NCBI GenBank assembly: GCA_020636575.1 | Contig: JACJXP010000004.1 | Location: 62,001 to 126,000 of the forward strand | Source: Chitinophagales bacterium | GTDB taxonomy: Bacteria > Bacteroidota > Bacteroidia > Chitinophagales > Chitinophagaceae | Reading direction: 5' to 3' | DNA length: 64,000 nt | In this document: piece by piece, positions 27,770 to 36,084 of the stretch | Layout of the letters: each line of letters starts with the position of its first letter | Numbering within the stretch: the stretch's first letter is position 1 | Program-made: the position numbers and the translations under genes | The notes under the pieces: generated by a model | What the model was told of the DNA's origin: nothing | What the model saw: only the letters and a program-made list of their open reading frames with translations | Database searches by the model: none

Positions 27770-27864
27770 CAAAAGATAAAATAAGTACCGGCACTTTATT
27801 TGCATATGCATATCTTTCCATAACTAACTCATTATTGATCATTATTTAAAAGCCACAGTTTTAT

Positions 27865-29223
27865 ATGTCCACCCGGCGGGTTTTGTCTGCTATACTTTTT
27901 GCTGATATTTCTGGTTATACTGCTATGATGCAGGAGGATGAAAAAAAAGCACTTCGGCTTATTGCCCGTTTTAAAAAGGTTATTGAAAGAGAAACGATAG
28001 CTTATGAAGGCCGGGTGATCCAATACTATGGTGATGGTTGTTTGCTTTCTTTCGTTAGCGCTGTAAGGGCAACGGAATGTGCAATCGCTATTCAAAAAGA
28101 ATTTCTGGCCGATCCTGTTGTCCCGGTACGTATTGGTTTGCATCTGGGCGACATACTGTTCCGCAATGAAAGTGCCTTTGGAAACGGAGTAAATGTAGCT
28201 TCCCGTATCGAGTCAATGGGATTACCGGGTTCGGTGCTGGTATCAAAAACGATCAGGGATCTCATCAGCAATAACGATTTCAAGCTTAAGTCAATGGGGG
28301 AGTTTTTGTTTAAAAATGTAAAAGAACCCCTTGAAGTATTCGCTGTTGAGGAGGATGGTTTTATGATGCCCAGTCGTGACGAAATGGTTTTGCGGATGAA
28401 GGCCGGGAAGAAAAAAGGGTTTAACAGGAAATGGCTGATAGCGGCATCAGCAGCAATTTTGATCGTCGCATTTATACTTTATAAAGTTTTATCAGCGGAA
28501 AAAAAAGCATATGTATTGCCTGAGGATCTGCGTGACAAACCGGTTGCTATTATGTCATTTGAGAATATGACAAAGAACAAAGGGCTGGATATTGTGGGAT
28601 TAATGGCAAAAGACTGGATCAATAATGGTTTGCTTGAAGCCGGGGAAAATGTGATCATACCTAAAAGGGGAGAGTATGATGACCTGGAAACAGAAAAGAG
28701 CCGTTCCGTGTCGATCCCGGAAGGGGTGGAAGTGGTGGTGAAAGGAAGATTTTATATACCCGCAGAAAATCAACTTGCCATAACTGCTGAAATTGTAAAT
28801 GCGAATACGGATAAAGTACTTGCTTCTGTAAAGCCTGTCATCAATCATGTGGATAGTGTTATAAGTATTCTGCATGACCTGGAAGAGCAGGTAGTAGGAT
28901 GCTGGATACCGGGAGGCTATACTAATCAAAACTCTCCACCTCCGTTAGAAGTGTACCAGGAATATATACAGGGCTTGTTCCTTGAAAGAACATCACCTAA
29001 ATATGCACAGAAGTACTTTGAAAAGGTAACAGAAATGTATCCATCATTCAATAAACCTTATTTGGAGTTGCTTGATATAAGCATCCGGGCTTCTCAAAAA
29101 ACAATTACTGACTCACTTATATCGATCCTGAAAACAAAGGAATCTTCTTTTTCTGAATATGAAATGTCAGTTTGGAATGAGCTGAAGGAAAAGGCAATTG
29201 CTGATACAACTGTTCAGGAGTGA
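27865..29223 (+). CDS. Class III adenylate/guanylate cyclase with one TM helix
   Basis: Residues 1-170 are a class III nucleotidyl cyclase domain: FADISGYT (metal Asp14), YYGDGCLLSF (Asp57), and GNGVNVASRIESM with the conserved Asn and Arg of the catalytic site. A single membrane helix lies at about 189-208. The C-terminal 240 residues, presumably periplasmic, resemble the TolB-N/FlgO-like module often fused to such cyclases (AIMSFENMTKN), then helical repeats (YAQKYFEKVTEMYPSF). The catalytic domain is N-terminal and cytoplasmic, so an outside signal could control cAMP or cGMP production. No effector gene is adjacent. Confidence 0.88.
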   Translation: MSTRRVLSAILFADISGYTAMMQEDEKKALRLIARFKKVIERETIAYEGRVIQYYGDGCLLSFVSAVRATECAIAIQKEFLADPVVPVRIGLHLGDILFRNESAFGNGVNVASRIESMGLPGSVLVSKTIRDLISNNDFKLKSMGEFLFKNVKEPLEVFAVEEDGFMMPSRDEMVLRMKAGKKKGFNRKWLIAASAAILIVAFILYKVLSAEKKAYVLPEDLRDKPVAIMSFENMTKNKGLDIVGLMAKDWINNGLLEAGENVIIPKRGEYDDLETEKSRSVSIPEGVEVVVKGRFYIPAENQLAITAEIVNANTDKVLASVKPVINHVDSVISILHDLEEQVVGCWIPGGYTNQNSPPPLEVYQEYIQGLFLERTSPKYAQKYFEKVTEMYPSFNKPYLELLDISIRASQKTITDSLISILKTKESSFSEYEMSVWNELKEKAIADTTVQE

Positions 29224-29359
29224 TCCTTAATAAGAGTTTAACGCAAAATACCTGCTTTTAGCTACTGCTGAAATGAATTGGCAAACTCTTTGTTAAAGTA
29301 AAGGAGGGGAAAAATTTATGATTGTAACTTGCAAGGGTTACTATTCAAAAAGTTATTTT

Positions 29360-29908
29360 ATGAAAAGAAGAAACATTTTTATTGTTACAGGTCTCATTTT
29401 TGGACTCACTTTAATTACAACGAAAAACATAAGTGCCCAATCAACAAAAAAAGAAAAAAGGCTTGTAGAGGATTGCCAGGAAGCTAAAGCAGATTTTATT
29501 GAAACCGACGGGCTAATGAAAAATCTTTTTAATAATGCTTATGGGTATGCGATTTTTCCCAACGTCGGGAAAGGAGGCATAGGTGTAGGTGGAGCAGCCG
29601 GGAAAGGCATTGTTTATGAAAAAGGAAGCATCATCGGTAAAGCACAGTTAACTCAGGTGAGCATCGGGTTTCAGTTTGGTGGCCAGGCCTACCGGGAGGT
29701 TATTTTTTTTGAAAGTGCAGGTGCAATGAAAAAATTCAAAGAAGATAATGTGAAATTTTCGGCACAGGCTTCTGCCGTTGCTGCCACTGAGGGGGCCTCG
29801 GCAAATGTAAAATATGCTGATGGTGTGATGATATTCACGCAGCAAAAAGGTGGCCTGATGTATGAAGCTTCAATTGGCGGACAGAAATTCAATTACACAC
29901 CATTCTAA
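29360..29908 (+). CDS. SYLF/Ysc84 lipid-binding domain protein, secreted
   Basis: The ATG at 29360 starts a clear signal peptide (MKRRNIFIV... ending SAQ); a TTG 14 codons upstream is less likely. The SYLF domain is complete: NAYGYAIFPNVGKGGIGVGGA, VSIGFQFGGQAYREVIFF and FSAQASAVA...GVMIFTQQKGGLM. SYLF proteins bind phospholipids (Ysc84, SH3YL1) and bacterial forms are periplasmic. No operon partner; the acetyltransferase starts 30 bases later. Confidence 0.9.
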   Translation: MKRRNIFIVTGLIFGLTLITTKNISAQSTKKEKRLVEDCQEAKADFIETDGLMKNLFNNAYGYAIFPNVGKGGIGVGGAAGKGIVYEKGSIIGKAQLTQVSIGFQFGGQAYREVIFFESAGAMKKFKEDNVKFSAQASAVAATEGASANVKYADGVMIFTQQKGGLMYEASIGGQKFNYTPF

Positions 29909-29938
29909 GTTAGCTTGTAACTTCAGTGTTTAAATTGT

Positions 29939-30511
29939 ATGCAAATGCTGGAGCTAAATTTTACACCCTTCCCGGTATTAGAAACGGAGCGGTTGATATT
30001 AAGAAGAAAGAATGAAAATGATGTCAACGAACTTTTTTTTCTTCGTTCAGATGAAAGGGTAATGCGGTATATTGACCGGGAGCGACAAAAATCGACAGAG
30101 GAAACAAAAGAATTTTTAAAGAACCTGGATAAGGCCATTGATAATAATGAATCACTGATCTGGGGCATTGCTTTAAAAGAAGACCCAGCCACTCTTATCG
30201 GAAGTATTTTACTTTGGAAATTTCAGAAAGAACATTTCAGGGCAGAGACCGGGTATGTATTACATCCTGATCATTGGAGAAAAGGATATATGAGAGAAGC
30301 ATTGCATAAGGTGCTTCAATATGGATTCAATGAATTATCATTACACAGCATAGAAGCGATCATTAACCCTGAGAACAATGCTTCGGCGGGTATATTAGAG
30401 TCTGCCGGGTTTATAAGGGAGGCCTATTTCCGGGAGAATTTTCATTTTAAAGGAAAGTTTCTTGATACTGCTGTATACTCGCTTTTAAAGCGGGAATACA
30501 AACAATCATAA
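29939..30511 (+). CDS. GNAT N-acetyltransferase (RimJ/RimL type)
   Basis: A 190-residue GNAT domain: LETERLILRRKNENDVNELF at the N-terminus, YVLHPDHWRKGYMREALHKV with the acetyl-CoA pyrophosphate loop, and INPENNASAGILESAGF as motif B. This layout is typical of ribosomal-protein or small-molecule acetyltransferases of the RimJ/L group. The start ATG at 29939 is followed by a second ATG two codons later. Substrate unknown. Confidence 0.88.
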   Translation: MQMLELNFTPFPVLETERLILRRKNENDVNELFFLRSDERVMRYIDRERQKSTEETKEFLKNLDKAIDNNESLIWGIALKEDPATLIGSILLWKFQKEHFRAETGYVLHPDHWRKGYMREALHKVLQYGFNELSLHSIEAIINPENNASAGILESAGFIREAYFRENFHFKGKFLDTAVYSLLKREYKQS

Positions 30512-30676
30512 GCTTTTATCGTACGTTTTCCTGCTTCCTGACGTATATTTTCGAAGACATTTTTAAAATAAAATGGTCATTAATACGTTATTTATTGAAT
30601 TCGTTATAGAATAAATAAGGGGTAAACTACTTTTATACTTCACTGATTAGTAATAATCACTAAACAATCCAAACTC

Positions 30677-31609
30677 ATGAAAAAGTTATTTGCAGTACTG
30701 GGTCTTTTTGCTTTTATGGCAACCATCATCCTGTCTTCTTGTAAAAAAGAAGGTTCCGGAACTCCTGACAATAGTGATGAAGCAATAGCACATTCCAATG
30801 ATGAAATGCGGGTTTCTAATGAAATTGATGCCGTATCAGGTGAGGTGAACCTGGTGCTTAGTTCACAAGCTGGCTTTGCCGGCCGTGGAGAGGAAGTTGA
30901 AACAGTAATATGTGATGCTACAATTATTGTAGATACTACTGCTAACCCCCGCACAGTTACTGTAACTTTTAATGGGACAAGTTGTTTGGGCGACAGGACC
31001 CGTACCGGGGTGATCGTTGTTTCTATGGATGCAAATATGCGTTGGAAAAATCCCGGGGCTACTGTTACTGTAAGCTTCCAGAATTATAAAGTAACCCGGA
31101 TTAGCGATAATAAAAGCATTACGATCAATGGTACAAAAACGATCACCAACCAAAGCGGAGGGTTGCTGATCAATCTGCCAACTCTTAATTCTATTGTTCA
31201 CCTGGTGAACAGCGATGGGCTTACTATCACTTTTGATGATGGTACTGAAAGAAGCTGGCAGGTGGCCCGTAAGCAAACATATACTTACGAGAATGGTGTT
31301 GTTCTTTCAGTAGAGGGTAATCATTCTGATGGAACAGTATCCGGTATTGCTGAGTGGGGTACCAACAGGTTTGGGGGACCATTTACAACTGTAATTACGG
31401 AGCCGCTTGTTATCAGGCAGGATTGTAGTCTTCGTCTTACTGGTGGAAAAGTTACACATGAAGTGCCTTTATTTACTGTAAATGCATGGTTTGGCTTGAA
31501 TGAAACCGGAGCGCCGACCTCTTGCCCGGGTACAGCTGCTTACTATATGAAATTGACCTGGAGCGGACCTGCAGGCAATATACATACAACCATAATACCT
31601 TATTATTGA
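30677..31609 (+). CDS. Hypothetical lipoprotein (310 aa)
   Basis: The lipobox LSSC is followed by a Lys/Glu and Asp/Ser/Asn-rich linker. The mature part is beta-rich with many Thr/Val strands (TVTVTFNGTSCLGDRTRTG, KVTRISDNKSITINGTKTI) and several Cys. It looks like a surface or periplasmic beta-sandwich protein. I know similar unannotated lipoproteins in Chitinophagaceae, but no function. A good terminator follows. Confidence 0.8.
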   Translation: MKKLFAVLGLFAFMATIILSSCKKEGSGTPDNSDEAIAHSNDEMRVSNEIDAVSGEVNLVLSSQAGFAGRGEEVETVICDATIIVDTTANPRTVTVTFNGTSCLGDRTRTGVIVVSMDANMRWKNPGATVTVSFQNYKVTRISDNKSITINGTKTITNQSGGLLINLPTLNSIVHLVNSDGLTITFDDGTERSWQVARKQTYTYENGVVLSVEGNHSDGTVSGIAEWGTNRFGGPFTTVITEPLVIRQDCSLRLTGGKVTHEVPLFTVNAWFGLNETGAPTSCPGTAAYYMKLTWSGPAGNIHTTIIPYY

Positions 31610-31628
31610 TATATAATACTTGATCCTT

Positions 31629-31661
31629 AAAAAGCCACTTTAACCTTTAAGTGGCTTTTTT
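31629..31661 (+). terminator. Intrinsic terminator
   Basis: AAAAAGCCACTT pairs with AAGTGGCTTTTT around a short loop, and a T-run follows. It ends the lipoprotein gene at 31609. Confidence 0.88.
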
Positions 31662-31752
31662 GTTATATATTGTCGCCGGACTTTAAACATTGCTCTACGC
31701 AACCAATCGGTACTGTAAGCGAGTCTTTTACATAGACTCTATTTGTTCAAGG

Positions 31753-32880
31753 ATGCTGAAGTTAATACCTGCCATATTATTGATATATCTTTCATATTCT
31801 TTTCCTGAAAGGGGTAATAAACTTGTAAATCAACAAAGCGAAGTGGATCAGTTAACAGTTGATGGGCCTTATGTAATGTACAGGGGTCGCCAGGTTTTTG
31901 TCAGTTTTATTGATAAAGAAAATGGTATCCGTTCTGTCAGAACAGAAAGTTTCAGAAACACAGACAGGGGGAAAATAAGGTTAATAGTACCTACTGATGA
32001 ACCCGGAAAGACATTTACGGTTAAACTGCATGAAAAACAGGACGACGAACCCTCGGAATACTCAGGCAAGCATAAAATATTTGCGTTATCAGATATCGAG
32101 GGCAATTTCCGGGCATTCCGAAAATTATTACAGGCTAATCATATTATCGATAATGACTTTAACTGGACATTTGGGAAAGGTCATCTTGTGTTAACAGGAG
32201 ATTTTTTTGACCGGGGACATGAGGTAACACAGGTGCTTTGGCTGATCTATATGCTGGAAGACAAAGCCAGGAAAGAGGGAGGGTATGTTCATTTTATCCT
32301 GGGTAATCATGAGGTAATGAATCTTAGTGGTGATATTCGTTACGTTCATCCTGATTATATCTATAATGCGGGGTTGATGAAAGAAAGATATGTTGAGCTA
32401 TATGGTACCCGGTCGGAATTGGGCCGCTGGTTAAGGACAAAAAATATTACTGAGAAGATCGGTGATTTTCTGTTTGCACATGGTGGTATCTCCGGTAAAG
32501 TAAATGCATTGGATATCTCAGTGAATAAGATCAATAAGATAGCCAGGCCGTATTATGATGATTCTACATATCAATACCCGGATATTAAAACAGAATTAAT
32601 GTTCAGTGTTGTGGGGCCATTCTGGTATAGGGGGTATTATATGGGCAAACGCAGCGAAAATGAGATCACCAGTAAATTAGACAGCACACTGGAGATATAT
32701 AAGGTAAAACATATCGTAACAGGTCATACAGTGATAGCAGATACCATCAGTGTATTAAATGGAGGCAAACTTATTAACACAGATGTACATCATGCAGGAG
32801 GCCACTCCGAAGCGCTTTTGGTGGAGGATGGAAAATTTTACCGGGTTGATGGATTAGGCCAAAAGTTCAGGATCTATTGA
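31753..32880 (+). CDS. Metallophosphoesterase (calcineurin-like, Shewanella-like type), secreted
   Basis: The ATG at 31753 starts a hydrophobic leader (LKLIPAILLIYLSYS). The metal-site motifs come in family order: ALSDIEGNF, TGDFFDRG, LGNHEVMN, and two later His in FAHGG and TGHT. The first motif has Glu where the usual DxH has His, a variant also seen in Shewanella-like phosphatases. GDxxDRG places it near protein phosphatases and ApaH-like enzymes rather than nucleotidases. An N-terminal beta domain of about 100 residues precedes the catalytic part. Substrate unknown. Confidence 0.87.
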   Translation: MLKLIPAILLIYLSYSFPERGNKLVNQQSEVDQLTVDGPYVMYRGRQVFVSFIDKENGIRSVRTESFRNTDRGKIRLIVPTDEPGKTFTVKLHEKQDDEPSEYSGKHKIFALSDIEGNFRAFRKLLQANHIIDNDFNWTFGKGHLVLTGDFFDRGHEVTQVLWLIYMLEDKARKEGGYVHFILGNHEVMNLSGDIRYVHPDYIYNAGLMKERYVELYGTRSELGRWLRTKNITEKIGDFLFAHGGISGKVNALDISVNKINKIARPYYDDSTYQYPDIKTELMFSVVGPFWYRGYYMGKRSENEITSKLDSTLEIYKVKHIVTGHTVIADTISVLNGGKLINTDVHHAGGHSEALLVEDGKFYRVDGLGQKFRIY

Positions 32881-32988
32881 TTATTTCTTCATTGACAAGT
32901 GTTTTTCTTTTTTCTTCACAATCACACCGGGGGGTGATTTACAATACCCGTATTTCCCTAACTTGAGGCCGCACCAAAACCACATGCA

Positions 32989-33507
32989 ATGAAAAAGATC
33001 CTTATTCTCGTTATTATAAGCAGTATTCTTGTTTCTTGTAAAAACGGAAATCAAAACTGGAGTAAAACTTATGTAGATACTTTTGTAAAAAATTGCGTAA
33101 GAACAGCCACAAATGGTTGAGTTGATGAATCAGCTGCCAATACCTATTGTGAGTGTATGCAAAAGAAAGTGGAAAAGAAATACCCGGATGCAGCGGATGC
33201 TGATAAGTTAAGCCTGGCTGATCAGGATGTTAAAGATATGATCGCTGATTGCTGAAAAGCTGCCGGTATTGGTACTTCATCTTCAGATGGCTGGTCAAGA
33301 AAGGATCAGCTGGATTTTGTAAATAGCTGTGTGAACAAAGCAGTAGAAGGAGGAATGGAAGAACTGGATGCGCAAAGCTATTGTGATTGTATGCAGGATA
33401 AACTAGAAAAAAAGTATCCAAATTCAGGCGACCCGGAATTACTCACCCTTGATATGGATTCGCCGGCAATGAAGACGATGGTAAATGACTGTCTTCTGAA
33501 AGACTGA
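32989..33507 (+). pseudogene. Two-repeat Cys-rich lipoprotein gene with two in-frame TGA codons
   Basis: From ATG 32989 the frame encodes a lipoprotein signal (VSC, Cys17) and two homologous repeats of about 70 residues, each with W, FV..C, YCxCMQ.K.EKKYP and a final DC. TGA codons at 33118-33120 (codon 44) and 33253-33255 (codon 89) interrupt repeat 1, yet the frame continues without any frameshift to a normal TGA at 33505. Aligning the repeats by their cysteines puts the first TGA opposite GGA (Gly122), one base away, and the second opposite a Leu after the last Cys. The simplest reading is a recent pseudogene with two nonsense mutations. Read-through or sequencing error are alternatives. 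Neighbouring genes use TGA as a normal stop. Confidence 0.75.
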
Positions 33508-33544
33508 TCTGCTATATCATTTAGGTAATATCCGCTTTCCCGCT

Positions 33545-33552
33545 TAAATTTG
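33545..33552 (+). promoter_or_regulatory. -7 promoter element (TAAATTTG)
   Basis: TAAATTTG matches TAnnTTTG and ends 24 bases before the pdhB start. A degenerate TTAG lies about where a -33 element would be. Confidence 0.45.
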
Positions 33553-33576
33553 CCATCTCAAAAAAGCACACAAAAG

Positions 33577-34566
33577 ATGGCTAGATCAATTGCGTTCAGG
33601 GAGGCTCTGCGAGAAGCACTTAACGAAGAAATGCGCAGGGATGACCGTGTATTTATAATGGGAGAAGAAGTAGCTGAGTATAACGGAGCTTACAAAGTAA
33701 GCCAGGGTATGCTGGCAGAGTTTGGCCCTAAAAGAGTAATTGATACACCCATATCTGAGCTTGGTTTTGCTGCTGTTGGCGTTGGTGCTGCACAAAATGG
33801 GTTAAGACCGGTTGTGGAGTTCATGACATGGAACTTTGCTGTTCTTGCCTTAGATCAAATTTTAAATACAGCTTCTAAAATGCTGGCAATGAGCGGTGGG
33901 CAGGTTAGTTGCCCTATTGTTTTCAGAGGCCCTAATGGTTCTGCTGGTCAGCTTGGTGCACAACACTCCACTGCTTTTGAAAGCCTGTATGCAAATATTC
34001 CGGGTATTAAAGTAGTTTCTCCCAGCAATGGTTATGATGCCAAAGGCTTATTGAAACAAGCCATCCGCTATGAAGAGGATCCGGTGATCTTTATGGAAAG
34101 CGAGGTAATGTATGGTGACAAGACAGAGGTGCCGGAAGAAGAATATTATATTGAATTAGGCAAAGCAGATATCAAGAAAAGCGGCCGTGATGTAACGATC
34201 GTTTCCTTTAATAAAATGATGAAAGTGGCGCTTGGAGCTGCTGCTGAACTGGAAAAAGAAGGGATCAGCGCCGAAGTGATCGATCTGCGTTCCATTCGTC
34301 CATTGGATTGGGCTACCATCTTAGAAAGTGTGAAAAAGACCAACCGACTGGTTATTGTTGAAGAACAATGGCCTTTTGCTTCAGTTTCTTCAGAAATTAC
34401 TTACCGTATACAAAAAGAAGGGTTTGATTACCTGGATGCACCCATTCGCCGGATAACGGCTGCGGATGCTCCACTTCACTATGCTCCTAACCTTGTGGCC
34501 GCAGCACTTCCTGATGTGTCCCGCACTGTAAAGCTGGTAAAAGAGGTTATGTACCTCGAAAAATAA
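33577..34566 (+). CDS. pdhB: Pyruvate dehydrogenase E1 component, beta subunit
   Basis: A 329-residue transketolase-type E1-beta. Family blocks are MGEEVAEYNGAYKVSQG, DTPISELGFAAVGVGAA with the conserved Glu that activates thiamine diphosphate, FRGPNGSAGQLGAQHS, and the C-terminal IDLRSIRPLDW and VEEQWPFASV. The subunit works with E1-alpha and a lipoylated E2 to make acetyl-CoA; those genes are not adjacent. lipA, needed to lipoylate E2, lies at 56737. The ATG at 33577 is preferred over a TTG nine codons upstream because it starts the conserved region and leaves room for the -7 promoter element. Confidence 0.92.
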   Translation: MARSIAFREALREALNEEMRRDDRVFIMGEEVAEYNGAYKVSQGMLAEFGPKRVIDTPISELGFAAVGVGAAQNGLRPVVEFMTWNFAVLALDQILNTASKMLAMSGGQVSCPIVFRGPNGSAGQLGAQHSTAFESLYANIPGIKVVSPSNGYDAKGLLKQAIRYEEDPVIFMESEVMYGDKTEVPEEEYYIELGKADIKKSGRDVTIVSFNKMMKVALGAAAELEKEGISAEVIDLRSIRPLDWATILESVKKTNRLVIVEEQWPFASVSSEITYRIQKEGFDYLDAPIRRITAADAPLHYAPNLVAAALPDVSRTVKLVKEVMYLEK

Positions 34567-34649
34567 GGTAAAAACATCCTGCTAAAGTGTCTGGACTACC
34601 CATTAAAGTTTTCCACATACCACTTTTGGGTGAATTTTAAAAAAAGTTT

Positions 34650-34757
34650 AAGATGGGTGCAACGTATTCGCCAAATCCCCCCATCTTTGTAACGGTTTTT
34701 CATAGGATATTGGATTTTATAACGAGGCTGGGTTTCTACCCGGCCTCTATTTTTTTG
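34650..34757 (+). terminator. Stem-loop and intrinsic terminator in the pdhB 3' region
   Basis: This part of the 268-base gap after pdhB holds two structures. AAGATGGG (34650-34657) pairs with CCCATCTT (34680-34687) around a 22-base loop. Then GAGGCTGGGT (34724-34733) pairs with ACCCGGCCTC (34738-34747), with one T-G pair and a TTCT loop, followed by TATTTTTTT. The second is a good intrinsic terminator, though 158 bases past the pdhB stop. A CATCTTTG at 34682-34689 is one base off a -7 element. Confidence 0.7.
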
Positions 34758-34834
34758 TTATCCTTCCAATTATAATTTCCTGCCGCTTTCGTCCAACCAA
34801 AACATTTATTTTTACCCGGTTTAAAAATTACTAC

Positions 34835-35995
34835 ATGGCTGAAATATTGATCATAGATGATGAAAAGGCGATCCGTAAGACCCTGACGGAAATTCTTTCT
34901 TTTGAAGGTTATAAGATATCCGAAGCAGCGGATGGAGAGGAAGGCTTAAAGAAGTTCAAAGAGAAATCGTATGACCTTGTTTTGTGCGATATAAAAATGC
35001 CCAAACTGGATGGTATTGAGTTTTTGCAAAAAGCAGGAGAGATCAATGCAGATGTTCCTGTGATAATGATCTCTGGCCACGGAAATATTGAAACAGCTGT
35101 GGAAGCGGTTAAGAAAGGGGCTTACGACTATATCTCCAAACCACCGGACCTGAACCGTCTGCTCATCACCATCCGGAATGCGATGGACAAGAGCAATCTT
35201 GTTACAGAAACCAAGGTGCTAAAGCGCCGGGTAAATAAGGTGCAGGAAATGATCGGCGAATCTGATCCTATTAAAAAGATCAAGGAAACTATTGAAAAAG
35301 TAGCGCCAACAGATGCCCGGATACTGATAACCGGCGAGAATGGAGTGGGTAAGGAGTTGGTGGCCCGCTGGGTGCATGAAAAAAGTAACAGGGCTGCCGG
35401 GCCCATGGTGGAAGTGAATTGTGCAGCAATCCCAACAGAACTTATCGAAAGCGAATTGTTTGGCCATGAAAAAGGGTCTTTTACTTCTGCTGTAAAACAA
35501 AGGATCGGAAAGTTTGAATCAGCTAATGGAGGTACATTATTCCTTGACGAGATCGGTGATATGAGTGCCAGCGCCCAGGCAAAAGTGCTGAGGGCTTTGC
35601 AGGAAGGAAAAATAACAAGGGTAGGAGCGGATAAAGATATCAGTGTGGATGTTCGGGTAATTGCTGCAACAAATAAAGATCTGTTGAAAGAAGTAGAGGA
35701 TAAAAATTTCAGGCTTGACCTTTATCACCGACTTAGTGTAATCCTGATCCATGTTCCTTCACTGAATGAACGGAGAGATGATATACCGATGCTGGTGGAC
35801 CAGTTTCTACAGGACATTTGTTCTGATTACGGTATTGCCGTTAAAAAGATCGATGAAGAAGCATTAAACCAGCTTAAAGAGTATAACTGGACAGGTAATA
35901 TCCGTGAACTTCGTAATGTGGTGGAAAGACTGGTCATTTTATCAGCAAAAAGTATTACGGCTGATGATGTAAAAAGCTATGTGATGCCCCGTTGA
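34835..35995 (+). CDS. Sigma-54-type response regulator (NtrC family) without C-terminal HTH
   Basis: Residues 1-120 are a receiver domain with Asp8/Asp9, phospho-acceptor Asp52 in CDIKMP, and Lys102. Residues 140-375 are a sigma-54 activator AAA+ domain: Walker A GENGVGKE (167-174), Walker B GGTLFLDEIGDM (from 232), and arginine-finger region FRLDLYHRL. The sigma-54 contact loop, normally GAFTGA, reads GSFTSA (214-219). The protein ends at residue 386 after the AAA+ lid, so the usual Fis-type DNA-binding domain is absent. No histidine kinase gene is next to it. It may act without specific DNA binding, or through a partner. Confidence 0.9.
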   Translation: MAEILIIDDEKAIRKTLTEILSFEGYKISEAADGEEGLKKFKEKSYDLVLCDIKMPKLDGIEFLQKAGEINADVPVIMISGHGNIETAVEAVKKGAYDYISKPPDLNRLLITIRNAMDKSNLVTETKVLKRRVNKVQEMIGESDPIKKIKETIEKVAPTDARILITGENGVGKELVARWVHEKSNRAAGPMVEVNCAAIPTELIESELFGHEKGSFTSAVKQRIGKFESANGGTLFLDEIGDMSASAQAKVLRALQEGKITRVGADKDISVDVRVIAATNKDLLKEVEDKNFRLDLYHRLSVILIHVPSLNERRDDIPMLVDQFLQDICSDYGIAVKKIDEEALNQLKEYNWTGNIRELRNVVERLVILSAKSITADDVKSYVMPR

Positions 35996-36035
35996 TGCAG
36001 TTCAGCGTATTTAGCAAAACTTTGATAGTTAAAAT

Positions 36036-36065
36036 TTTGATACGCAAATAATTATAATAATTTTG
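36036..36065 (+). promoter_or_regulatory. Bacteroidota-type promoter for lepB
   Basis: TTTG at 36036-36039 and TAATTTTG at 36058-36065 are 18 bases apart, close to the -33/-7 consensus (TTTG, then TAnnTTTG). The predicted transcript start leaves a short leader before the lepB ATG at 36085. Confidence 0.65.
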
Positions 36066-36084
36066 CCCCCTTAAAATCAGGCTC

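Noticed and set aside
32989..33507. Selenocysteine or a TGA-sense genetic code as explanation for the in-frame TGAs
   Set aside because: Many neighbouring genes end in TGA, no selenocysteine machinery is in the window, and the first TGA aligns with Gly, not Cys.
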